NCBI GenBank assembly: GCA_020639075.1
Contig: JACKHI010000001.1
Span: 1,860,001-1,924,000, forward strand
Source of the DNA: Phycisphaerales bacterium
Lineage (GTDB): Bacteria; Planctomycetota; Phycisphaerae; UBA1845; UTPLA1
Length of the DNA stretch: 64,000 nucleotides
Reading direction: 5' to 3'
Made by a program: the position numbers and the translations under genes. The notes below the pieces were generated by a model. That model searched no databases. It saw only the letters and a list, made by a program, of their open reading frames with translations, and was not told where the DNA came from. Shown here piece after piece: positions 28,285 through 38,700 of the stretch. How positions within the stretch are numbered: the stretch's first letter is position 1; every line of letters begins with the position of its first letter.

Positions 28285-28860
28285 TCATTCGTCACCATCG
28301 TCGAGCATCCCGGCAAGTAGCGCCTTCGCAACCTTCCAGCGGTTGGCCACGGTCTTGCGGGCGACACCCAGAACCTCCGCCGTCTCGTCGAGCCCCATGC
28401 CCACGAAATACCTGAGCTGGACAATCTCCACGAGGTCGGGACGTTGCTCGCCCATTCGCTTAAGCGCCTCGTCTATATCCAACACGAATGTGGGATCCTC
28501 TTCGACAGCAGCATCGCCCTCATTGAGACAAACGGCCCGTTTTAAGCCGCCTCGCTTCTTTCGCCCACGTCTACGTACGTCATCCACGATGATCTGGTGC
28601 ATCGCCCGAGCGGCCGCCACGAAAAAATGACGTCGGTTTTGGAAAGGCACCTTGCCGTTTCCCATGAGCCGCAGATACGCCTCGTTAACGAGTGCCGTTG
28701 GCTGGAGGGTTCGATCGCCGGGATTCGATGCAAGCCGCCCGGCTGCCATCCGGTGCAATTCTTCGTAGATCAGTGCCCAAAGCTGATCTACGGCGGCTCC
28801 GTCCCCGCCGCGAGCAGATTCGAGAAGTCGAGTAATGACGTGAGGTGGTTGTCCGTTCAT
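28285..28860 (-). CDS. ECF-type sigma factor (TIGR02999-like)
   Basis: 191 residues from ATG 28860, which has GGGG six bases upstream. The TIGR02999-type strings LQPTALVNEAYLRL and FFVAAARAMHQIIVDDVRRRGRKK mark region 2; region 4 contains MGLDETAEVLGVARKTVANRW. It is a paralogue of the sigma factor at 22440-23027 with the same arrangement: kinase just downstream, large secreted protein divergent. The insert between regions 2 and 4 is acidic (EGDAAVEEDPTF). No anti-sigma gene is seen. Confidence 0.87.
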   Translation of the reverse strand: MNGQPPHVITRLLESARGGDGAAVDQLWALIYEELHRMAAGRLASNPGDRTLQPTALVNEAYLRLMGNGKVPFQNRRHFFVAAARAMHQIIVDDVRRRGRKKRGGLKRAVCLNEGDAAVEEDPTFVLDIDEALKRMGEQRPDLVEIVQLRYFVGMGLDETAEVLGVARKTVANRWKVAKALLAGMLDDGDE

Positions 28861-29041
28861 CGATGGCCCCTGCCCTGTTTGGTCGTCCTGGGTCAGAACG
28901 CCCCTCTCTGAGCAATCCATCTTAATCGGTTTACCCCCCTCTTGTGGAGTTGTCGTATCTCCTTAGGTCCCGCGACATCAGCCGGGTAGGAAAATCGCAA
29001 CTGGAATCCAAGAACTGCATGAAACCAACAGGAGAACCACA

Positions 29042-31885
29042 ATGAGGGAGAGACTCAGGACCATTCGAGCGCTCACGATCGGCATCGCGCTGATCTCGAT
29101 CGGCGAACACCAGAGGGTTTTGGCACAGTGCGAGCCAGTCGAAGCTACGAAGATCACGTCGCCGGATGCGTCACCGGGCCCTGATTTGTTTGGCGGCCCG
29201 TTGGCGGTGGATGGCGACACCGCCCTGATCAGTGCCTGCGCGGATGGCAGCGGATCGGCTTGGGTGCTGTACCGGGACGCGTTTGGTGCGTGGCAGCCCG
29301 TCAAAAAGCTCGTCTCGCCTGGGGTCGCCGGCTCGAACACCTTCTGCCTGCTCGATTTGGACGGAGAACTGGCCGTCATCAGCGACAACGTGAATGGCGA
29401 TGCATATGTCTTCAGTCGCGACGAAGGCGGCCCGGACAACTGGGGTGACGTCGCGCGGCTTACGGCTCCCGATGCCGGTGGCCCCGAACGCTTCGGCAAT
29501 TCGGTCGCTATTCATGGCGCCACGATTGTCATCGGTGCGCACATAGATTCGGGAACCAACACCGGCGGCTCAGCGTGGATCTTCGAACAAGATCAGGGCG
29601 GACCCGGCAACTGGGGACTGGTTAAGAAGCTCACAGCATCGGATGCGATGGCGGGCGATGAATTCGGCCGCGCTGTGGCCATTGACGGCGACACGATCGT
29701 CGTCGGCGCGCAGGGCGCGGACCCGCTGGGATCGGATTCCGGAGCAGCCTATGTCTTTGAACGCAACGAAGGCGGAACGGGCAACTGGGGTGAGATCGTC
29801 AAGCTTACCGCCACGGATGGATCGGCGGATGACTGGTTTGGTGCGACGGTCAAGGTTGAAGGAGACGACCTCGCCGTCGGCGCTATCGCCCCCAATGAGC
29901 CCGGCAACCCCGGCGCGTGCTACCTGTTCGGTCGCAATGAAGGTGGCCCCAACAACTGGGGCCAGGTCACCGTTCTGACCTCGAGCGAGGGCAGCCTCAG
30001 GCCGGAATTCGGTCGTGGGATCGATATCGAGGGCGACCTGATCGCGGTATCCGCCTCAACCAACAACTACGCCAGCCCGGAAGCCGTCTACTTCTTCCAT
30101 CGCAACCGCGGCGGCACGGACCAGTGGGGAGAGATCGCCATCATCACGGGCAGTGACAGCATCGATGGCGATCACTACGGCCATCACCTTTCCCTGAGTG
30201 GAAACACGCTGTTCGTCGGCGCCGAAAAACACAACGCAAACTTCGGGGCCGTATATGAATATGACGTAGCAGTTGAGATCTATGCACAAGGCGCTCCTCT
30301 GGAGACTTCCAAGATCACGTCGCCGGATGCGTCACCGGGCCCTGATTTGTTTGGCGGCCCGTTGGCGGTGGATGGCGACACCGCCCTGATCAGTGCCTGC
30401 GCGGATGGCAGCGGATCGGCTTGGGTGCTGTACCGGGACGCGTTTGGTGCGTGGCAGCCCGTCAAAAAGCTCGTCTCGCCTGGGGTCGCCGGCTCGAACA
30501 CCTTCTGCCTGCTGGATTTGGACGGAGAACTGGCCGTCATCGGCGACAACGTGAATGGCGATGCATATGTCTTCAGTCGCGACGAAGGCGGCCCGGACAA
30601 CTGGGGTGACGTCGCGCGGCTTACGGCTCCCGATGCCGGTGGCCCCGAACGCTTCGGCAATTCGGTCGCTATTCATGGCGCCACGATTGTCATCGGTGCG
30701 CACATAGATTCGGGAACCAACACCGGCGGCTCAGCGTGGATCTTCGAACAAGATCAGGGCGGACCCGGCAACTGGGGACTGGTTAAGAAGCTCACAGCAT
30801 CGGATGCGATGGCGGGCGACGAATTCGGCCGCGCTGTGGCGATTGACGGCGACACGATCGTCGTCGGCGCGCAGGGCGCGGACCCGCTGGGATCGGATTC
30901 CGGGGCAGCCTATGTCTTTGAACGCAACGAAGGCGGAACGGACAACTGGGGTGAGATCGTCAAGCTTACCGCCACGGATGGATCGGCGGATGACTGGTTT
31001 GGTGCGACGGTCAAGGTTGAAGGAGACGACCTCGCCGTCGGCGCTATCGCCCCCAATGAGCCCGGCAACCCCGGCGCGTGCTACCTGTTCGGTCGCAATG
31101 AAGGTGGCCCCAACAACTGGGGCCAGGTCACCGTTCTGACCTCGAGCGAGGGCAGCCTCAGGCCGGAATTCGGTCGTGGGATCGATATCGAGGGCGACCT
31201 GATCGCGGTATCCGCCTCAACCAACAACTACGCCAGCCCGGAAGCCGTCTACTTCTTCCATCGCAACCGCGGCGGCACGGACCAGTGGGGAGAGATCGCC
31301 ATCATCACGGGCAGTGACAGCATCGATGGCGATCACTACGGCCATCACCTTTCCCTGAGTGGAAACACGCTGTTCGTCGGCGCCGAAAAACACAACACAA
31401 ACTTCGGGGCCGTATATGAATACTTTGTTCCGCTCGACGGAGATTTCGATAACGTCGCTGATGCTTGCGACAACTGTCCATCGGCGCCTAATGCAGATCA
31501 GTCAGGCGATGACACGGATGGCGACGGGGCCCCCGATGCGTGCGATGTTTGTCCCGATGTCTCGGATCCCGATCAACTCGATCAGGACGGCGATGGAACA
31601 GGTGACGCATGCGATCTCTGCCCCCTGAATCCGAACAAGATCGAGCCAGGAATCTGTGGTTGTGGTTTCGCGGACGCTCCTGATACGGATGGCGACGGCC
31701 TACCAAACGACTGCGATCTGGACGACGACAATGATGGCGTACCTGACGTGGACGACGTGTGCCCGGCCCATGCCGTGGGCTTACCGGTCGATTGCGGCGG
31801 CCGCGCGTTAAGAGATTGCAACGGCGACTGCGAGGTCAACGGATTGGACCTCCAGTGCATCGTGAACGAGCTTCTCGGCGGATAG
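29042..31885 (+). CDS. Secreted FG-GAP repeat protein with recent internal tandem duplication
   Basis: 947 residues. The start has AGGAG seven bases upstream and encodes a signal peptide ending in VLAQ. Two 387-residue-period blocks follow, nearly identical, each with six or so FG-GAP-type blades (DGDTALISACADGSGSAW, YVFERNEGG, FGRAVAIDGDTIVVGA). Such blades form integrin-like beta-propellers. The tail holds thrombospondin type 3 calcium repeats and the same GICGCGFADAPD and dockerin-like end as the LamG protein at 23283. The product is probably extracellular. It is divergent from an ECF sigma/kinase operon 181 bases away. A single block already has enough blades for a propeller, so the two blocks may make two propellers. 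Confidence 0.88.
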   Translation: MRERLRTIRALTIGIALISIGEHQRVLAQCEPVEATKITSPDASPGPDLFGGPLAVDGDTALISACADGSGSAWVLYRDAFGAWQPVKKLVSPGVAGSNTFCLLDLDGELAVISDNVNGDAYVFSRDEGGPDNWGDVARLTAPDAGGPERFGNSVAIHGATIVIGAHIDSGTNTGGSAWIFEQDQGGPGNWGLVKKLTASDAMAGDEFGRAVAIDGDTIVVGAQGADPLGSDSGAAYVFERNEGGTGNWGEIVKLTATDGSADDWFGATVKVEGDDLAVGAIAPNEPGNPGACYLFGRNEGGPNNWGQVTVLTSSEGSLRPEFGRGIDIEGDLIAVSASTNNYASPEAVYFFHRNRGGTDQWGEIAIITGSDSIDGDHYGHHLSLSGNTLFVGAEKHNANFGAVYEYDVAVEIYAQGAPLETSKITSPDASPGPDLFGGPLAVDGDTALISACADGSGSAWVLYRDAFGAWQPVKKLVSPGVAGSNTFCLLDLDGELAVIGDNVNGDAYVFSRDEGGPDNWGDVARLTAPDAGGPERFGNSVAIHGATIVIGAHIDSGTNTGGSAWIFEQDQGGPGNWGLVKKLTASDAMAGDEFGRAVAIDGDTIVVGAQGADPLGSDSGAAYVFERNEGGTDNWGEIVKLTATDGSADDWFGATVKVEGDDLAVGAIAPNEPGNPGACYLFGRNEGGPNNWGQVTVLTSSEGSLRPEFGRGIDIEGDLIAVSASTNNYASPEAVYFFHRNRGGTDQWGEIAIITGSDSIDGDHYGHHLSLSGNTLFVGAEKHNTNFGAVYEYFVPLDGDFDNVADACDNCPSAPNADQSGDDTDGDGAPDACDVCPDVSDPDQLDQDGDGTGDACDLCPLNPNKIEPGICGCGFADAPDTDGDGLPNDCDLDDDNDGVPDVDDVCPAHAVGLPVDCGGRALRDCNGDCEVNGLDLQCIVNELLGG
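29150..30261 (+). repeat. Tandem duplication, copy 1
   Basis: 1112 bases repeated in frame at 30311-31422 with a period of 1161 bases. I count about seven single-base differences, so identity exceeds 99%. Confidence 0.93.
30311..31422 (+). repeat. Tandem duplication, copy 2
   Basis: Second copy of 29150-30261. Most differences are silent; a few change residues (Ser to Gly in VISDN/VIGDN, Gly to Asp in GTGNW/GTDNW, Ala to Thr near the end). Confidence 0.93.
31541..31885 (+). repeat. 345-bp 3' cassette (copy 2)
   Basis: Matches 25428-25772 over its full length with scattered substitutions; both copies end at the stop codon of a secreted protein gene. Confidence 0.9.
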
Positions 31886-32764
31886 GAAGTCTATCGCACG
31901 TTGGAAGTGACCGCGCTCGCCTTCAACTCAGAACGGCGAGCGCGGTTCTATGCTTCTTCATCGTGATCAGGTAGGAATCGTGCCGGGCACAATTGCACGT
32001 CCATTCGATGAGGGAACTGCGCATAAGGAATCTACCGCTCGTCGGGGTCTGACCCCGGCGATAGTCGCGGCATGGTAATGCAAGATTCTCGGCATTCGAT
32101 TTAACGCCAAGACCCCGGCAACTTCCCTTGCGAATCATGACCTACGGTAAGTAAGCACCCTCGGGCAATTCGTCGCTTCCTGTGTCAATCGTTCTCATGC
32201 CCCGGACGATGGTATCGATGCAGCCTGGCATCGCGGCAGCCGCCGCACCTAAGCGGTGCGAATTGGGCGTCACGAAGGCATCAGGGTCAGAATTCGCTCC
32301 ACTCCGCACATCAACAGGTGTTGTTCTCGGCCTCGAGAGTAGTTCTTTCTGGAATCGAGTCGAACGTCGATATAGAATCGCGGCTTGAAGGATCGATAAT
32401 GGGCGGTGTTCAGACCAGACCGATACATTTTCTTGCAATCGATTGCCTCATGGAGTTCGCCCTCGGCCCAAGTCACTGATCCCTGGGGGATCGCGAACAC
32501 CTGCGCCATTTCCGTCGCGCGGACAATCTCTTGTGATTCGATTCGAAGGCTCGGCGATTTCTAATCGAATCGGCCGACCAGGACAGCGGATTATCGCATG
32601 GAGTCGTCGCTTGGTATCGGATTCCGGCTTGAATGTGAGAATTGAGCATGCCCCGAATGTTCGGCAGCTTTGGGATTCGTTCAGTCCTCGGTCTTGAAAT
32701 CGTCCGGAACTTACCTCCCGACACCCATCGACACCGAAAGTGTTCTCGGGGAGTTCAGTGCCAA
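31886..32764. other. Long intergenic stretch between two secreted-protein genes
   Basis: Apart from the hairpin at 31910-31946, I find no convincing gene. A short perfect inverted repeat, GGGGTC-TGACCCC, lies near 32045. Frames on both strands give translations without motifs. The promoter of the 2208-residue protein should lie in the right half. Confidence 0.5.
31910..31946 (+). terminator. Possible terminator hairpin after the FG-GAP gene
   Basis: Perfect 12-base arms (31910-31921 and 31935-31946, ACCGCGCTCGCC and its complement) around a 13-base loop, followed by a pyrimidine-rich stretch. It lies 25 bases past the stop codon. Confidence 0.6.
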
Positions 32765-35700
32765 ATGACGCGACTACTGCAACTATCTAGTGACCATTTT
32801 CCGGCCTCTGCCGCCTGCGCATTGATCTTGTTGATTATGGATGCCGGCGTTTGCGCCGCCGCTTCCGCGTCGACGCCGTGTTGCGAGCGATCCGGCGTTG
32901 TGACGCGAGTCGCAACAGAAGGTGTCAAGACCCATGTGGGCTACGAGTCGACAGGGCTCACGATCGACTTCCATCGAGACGATGTTCTCATGTCGAATTG
33001 GTCGATCGGTCTGGTCGGGTTCGGATCCGGGGAATCAGCGAAGCGGGTCAGGTGCATACATCCGTCGCGCGATCGGAATCGCATCGAGTATGATTACGGC
33101 GACGTCACCGAGTGGTTTGTGGAACGCGGCGACGCCATCGAACATGGGTTCACGATTTTCGGCGCCGAAGGAACTCACGATTTGGTGGGTGAGTTTCAGC
33201 TTGACCTCAGGATCGACTCGATTCTCACACCCATCCTCAAACATGACGCAATCGAATTCGTAGATCAATCGGGAACGGCGCTCATCACTTACGACGAGCT
33301 TCACGTGTACGACGCGGCAGGCAATGAACGATGCGCCGCGATGTTGTTAGACGGGATTCACATTCAGCTCACGTTTGATGTGACGGACGCAGTCTACCCG
33401 ATTATCGTCGATCCACTGATATCGACGCCAATCTGGACCGCATTCGGCGGCCAGACCGACAGCTGGTACGGCGTGTCTGTCTCCACGGCAGGAGACATTG
33501 ACGGGGATGGATACTCCGACATTCTCGTTGGCGCCAGTCAGTTCGACGTCACGGGAACTGACGAAGGTTGCGTTTACGTCCATTACGGATCTCAAACCGG
33601 CCCGGCCATATCGCCGGGCACGACGCTCGTCGGCAGCCAGAATGACGCGGAGTTCGGAACGTCAGTCGCCACCGCCGGCGATGTCAACGGTGACGGGTAC
33701 TCCGATGTCATTGTCGGGTCGTGGTTATTCAGCGACGCGTTTTCCGAGGAAGGTCGCGTTGACGTGTTTCTCGGCACTCCGATCGGCCTCCTGCTCACGC
33801 CGGCGTGGACGATCTTTGGCGGACAGAATCAGGCGCTGCTGGGTCGCAGCGTTGCGTGCGCAGGTGATGTCAATCGCGACGGTTATTCCGACGTGATAGT
33901 CGGCGCCGACGGCTACTCAAACGGACACTCGCGAGAAGGTTACGCGGCCGTATATCTTGGTTCCCCAACGGGGCTGGCAACGACGCCAGCGTGGACGATC
34001 GAGGGTGAACAGGTCGACGCGTTTCTGGGTTACTCCGTCGGCACAGCGGGCGATATCAACGGCGACGGATACTCTGATGTCGTTATCGGCGTCTATTACT
34101 ACGACGATGTGCTTCCCGACCAAGGTCGCGTTCTTGTGTTCGAGGGTTCTGCGACCGGCCTCGCATCCACCGCGGCCGGCACGCTTCAGGTCGATCAGGC
34201 CGACTGCCATTTCGGCGTGTCTGTCGGCACGGCCGGCGACACGAATGGAGACGGTTACTCGGACGTCATCGTCGGCGCGCATCTTTACGACAACGGTGAA
34301 ATCAATGAGGGCGCGGCTTTTCTCTATCTCGGTTCGCCGGCCGGACTTTCCACAACGCCGGATTGGATCGGTGAGCCCGATGTTGACGGCGCGTTCTACG
34401 GCTACGACGTGCGATCCTGCGGCGACGTCAATGGAGACGGGTTCGGCGATTTCGCTGTCGGCGCTCCGACGCACAACAACAACGGAGCCCTGGCCGGCGC
34501 TTCGTTCCTGTACCTCGGCGGCCCTATCCATCCAATCCCGCAAAATCCGATCGATGGCGGCCAGGATGACGGTACGGGAATCTCGAACGGGAACGCCGGC
34601 GATGTGAACGGAGACGGCCTGTCGGATGTCATCATCGGTTCATTCGGACACTCGAACGCGGTTCCAAACGAGGGAATGGCGCGCGTCTTCGCGGGCAAGA
34701 CGGGTCTTCCATCAACCGGCGCAACCTGGTCGGTTAATGGAGAAACGGTTGATGCACGCTTGGGAACCGTTGCCTATGCCGGCGATATCAATGGCGATGG
34801 GTTTGCCGATGTCATTGTCGCTGCGCCGTCGCATTTCCAAAGCGCCGCGTTGCAAGGGAAGTTTGATGCATACCTGGGATCGGATGTCGGCCTCGAATTG
34901 ACGCCGGTTCTATCCGTCGAAGGGGAGAACGGCGGGATGCAGCTGGGGCGCGCCTGTGCTGCGGCCGGCGATGTCAATGGCGACGGGTTTGCCGATGTAA
35001 TCGTCGGCGCGCCGTCGTTCACTCGAACTGGTGGCGACAACGAGGGACTGGTCCGACTTTTTCACGGTTCCTCAACGGGTCCGGACGGTTCCTTCGATTG
35101 GGAATTTCAGGGAGAACTCGAGGATGGATTTCTCGGATCTGCTGTCGCGGGCGCCGGCGACGTGAACGGCGATGGCTACGCCGATGTGATTGTCGGAATA
35201 CCCGGCGCCTCGAATGCGGTCGAAGCCCCACCGCCTGGACGCGTCTATGCATTCTATGGCGGCCCAAATGGCCTCGCCGTTTCGCCACATTGGATCGTTT
35301 CGTCAGACGAATGCTGCACCCTATTCGGAAGCCGCGTCGCTGGCGCTGGCGATCTGAATGGTGACGGGTACAGTGACATCGTCATTGGCGAACCCGAGAA
35401 AAACGCGAGACGAGGCCGAGTTCACGTTTACTTCGGCAGCGCCGCCGGTCTGATTGCCCCATCCGCAATTGTCCTGGATGGCGCAGTCGACAATGGTCGT
35501 TTCGGGAACGGGCTCGCTGGCGCCGGTGACGTCAATCAGGATGGGTACGACGACCTGCTCGTAGCAGCACCTGAAGAGAATTCGGGCGTCGTTTATGTGT
35601 TTTATGGATCGGCATCCGGAATCGCGGAAACGCCGGATGCACAGATTCTTGGACAATTGAGTGACGGCATGTTTGGCTCGGCCGTTGCGTCGGCCGGTGA

Positions 35701-38700
35701 CGTAAACGCCGACGGTTACTTCGATGTCATCGTCGGATCACCATTCGGAGGAATGGGCCTAGCGAATTCCGGCCTGGCGCACCTGTTTCTTGGCGGCCCG
35801 ACCGGACTGTCGGAGGAGCCCGATTGGACCATCGTCGGCACGGGAATTGGCAACAATCTCGGAATGCATGTCGCCGGCTCGGGTGATGTCAATGGCGACG
35901 GATTCGCAGATCTCCTGGTTGGCGAACCCGCGCGCACAACCGCCGTGTTCCGCGAAGGCACAGCTCACAGTTTCCTCGGCAGCGGATACGGCGTCAGCGT
36001 GAATCCGCGACAGAGACGTTCGGATTTTTCTGGTCCCGTGTCGGCCGCCGGGCTGACCGGATCGACTGACGGTGTCGTCCTGTGGATGGCCCCGCGAAGT
36101 CCGATCGGACGAACCGATGCAGTAGTCGAATGGCAGATTGCTGCCCACGGAACACCCCTCGAAAACGGCGATATCTATCAGAGCGGGACCCTCAATACGC
36201 TGAATCAGTCGACACTTACGTCGATCTCCGGTCTCGCCGCGAATCAACTCTATCGATGGAGGGCACGATGCCGATACGCGAAAGCGTCGTCTCCATCCGT
36301 TCAGTACAGTCGATGGTATCAGCCTCGCGACCCGGGGCCGTCGCGCATGTCGTTTCGAACTGCGCCGACAACGGACGAACCCCCTTCGATCATTACGGAG
36401 CCGGCGCCGATCAACGGTTGCTTTGGTAACTTCCAGGCGTTGATTGTTGTGGCGACTGGATCGCCGCCGATGTCATATCAATGGCACAAAGATGGCGCGC
36501 CGATTCCTGGCGCAACGGGGCCGAGCCTCGTATTCGGCCGGCTCGGGACCGTCGATGAGGGTGATTACTTCGTTCAAGTTTCAAATGTCGCCGGTACCGT
36601 GACGAGCAGTCCGGTCGCCGTTGCCGTTGAGCGCCATCGCGTTTGCTCGATCACCGGCCCCGATCGGGTCGTCGAGCAGGATCAGGTACTGCTGATCGCT
36701 GATGTGGATGCTCCGGGGTCACCTGCACTGCGGTGGCTTCGAGACGGAATGGAACTGTCTGACAGCGGAAATGTGTCCGGCGCTCAGTCCAATATGCTCG
36801 TAATCAACTCCGTCGGCATAGCTGACGCCGGCCGGTACAGTCTCCGTGTAACGAGCGCGGAATGCGAAGTCGAGTCGTCAGCCTATTCGCTTGAGGTCCT
36901 TCCCGTTGCTGATCAGAATTGGGATGATCGATTTCATCAGGTCGGGGCCGACTCTCCTGTGAATGCCATGATTACATGGGACGACGGCGAAGGCGAAGCG
37001 GTCTACGTCGGCGGATCCTTCGGCAGAATCGGTCGGGTGTTTTGCCCGCTTGTTGCAAAATGGGACGGCGATCAGTTCAAGCCCCTCGGATCCGGCCTTG
37101 AAACTGACGCCACAACAACCGGCGGTGTCGAAGATCTGGCGATTTTCGATGACGGTTGCGGCGAGGCGCTGGTTGCGGCAGGCGCGTTCAACGGCGCAGT
37201 GACCACGCAGGACCCAATCGGGAATATCGCGAAATGGGATGGCGCCGAGTGGCTTCCGCTCGGGAGCGGAATTCACTATGCGACCGCGCCGGGATTCCCG
37301 CCCGTTGGCCAGCAGCGAGTCTATGCTATCGCATCCTACGACGCCGGGCTGGGTGAAGAACTCTACGCGGGTGGTAGTTTTCCTATTGCGGGGCGCGAGT
37401 CCACGCCGTGGATCGCTAAGTGGAATGGCGAGTCATGGTCGCGGGTCGGCGGCCCGGCCGAAGAACTGGATGGCACGGTGACTTCGCTTCACGTGTTCGA
37501 CGCCGGCGGCGGACCGCTGCTTTTCGTCGGGGGAAGCTTCGCGAACGCAGGCGTCACGGCGGTCGATGGACTCGCAGCCTGGAATGGCGATTTGTGGATT
37601 CCGATCGGGACCGGGTTGAGCAATTCGCTTTTCGGAAGCGCCGGCGTCACCGACATGCTGAGTTTTGACGACGGCTCCGGGGCAGCGCTTTACGTCGCGG
37701 GCACGTTCGATCAGTTCAACGGAATGCCGCTCAATCCGGTGGCCAGATGGACCGGATCGGGTTTCGTGTCGGTCGGCGCACTTGAGGGGCTGTTCATTCA
37801 AGTGGAACGTCTCGGCGTCCATGACTTCGGTTCGGGGCCGACGCTCTTTGCGTCTGGCTTCTTCGCGGCCAACGACGGCACGTTCTATTCGCTGGCGCGC
37901 TGGAACGGGATCGAATGGGAATACCTTCCGGCTGCGCAATCCGGAATCATCGTCTCCTTCGCATCGTTTGAACATCAAAGCCAATCGAATCTCATGGTGG
38001 GCGGCAGCATCAACGGAAGCGAATCCGTCCTCTTTGGCAATATTGCGGCGTTGCAGGCGAATGACGAATTGAATCCGTTGCCCGGCGAAGGTGTCGTTGG
38101 CGAAATCCGCGCGCTTTGCACAACAACAGGCACATTGGGCACGGGCATCGTCGCGAGCGGGAGATTCATGAGTACGGGCAGCGATGTCGCGTCCAACATT
38201 GCGCGCTGGGACGGTACCGACTGGCATTCATTGGGGACCGGCCTTCAGTATTCGGGAAACACAATTCCCGGTCGCGCAATGGTGGTTCACGACGACGGGG
38301 GCGGTGAGCGGCTGTATGTCGCCGGAGATTTTCACACCGCGGGGGGCGTGTCATGCCAGAATATCGCCAGTTGGGACGGCGTCACCTGGTCCTCCGTCGG
38401 CGAGGGCCTGAACAACAACGTACTGGCGCTGGCAGGTTTCGACGACGGCAGCGGACCAGCTTTGTACGCAGGCGGCGAATTCACGGTGTCCGCGGGACAG
38501 ACGGTCGCCTATGTCGCGAAATGGGACGGTGCGTCCTGGACGCCTGTCGGAGCCGGGATGAATGGACCGGTCGACTGTCTCGCGGTTCACGACGATGGAT
38601 CCGGGGCGCGCCTGTTCGCAGGCGGCCGTTTCACGCAGGCCGACGGCCAGGTGACCAATCATGTGGCGGCGTGGAACGGCTCAACCTGGCAGCAGGTGGG

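Noticed and set aside
29042..31885. CRISPR-like array
   Set aside because: The repeats are kilobase-sized, in frame and protein-coding, without short repeat-spacer structure. No CRISPR array was seen anywhere in the window.
32045..32058. GGGGTC/GACCCC inverted repeat as terminator
   Set aside because: Short stem, one-base loop and no T-run; too far from the gene stop at 31885, which has a better hairpin.
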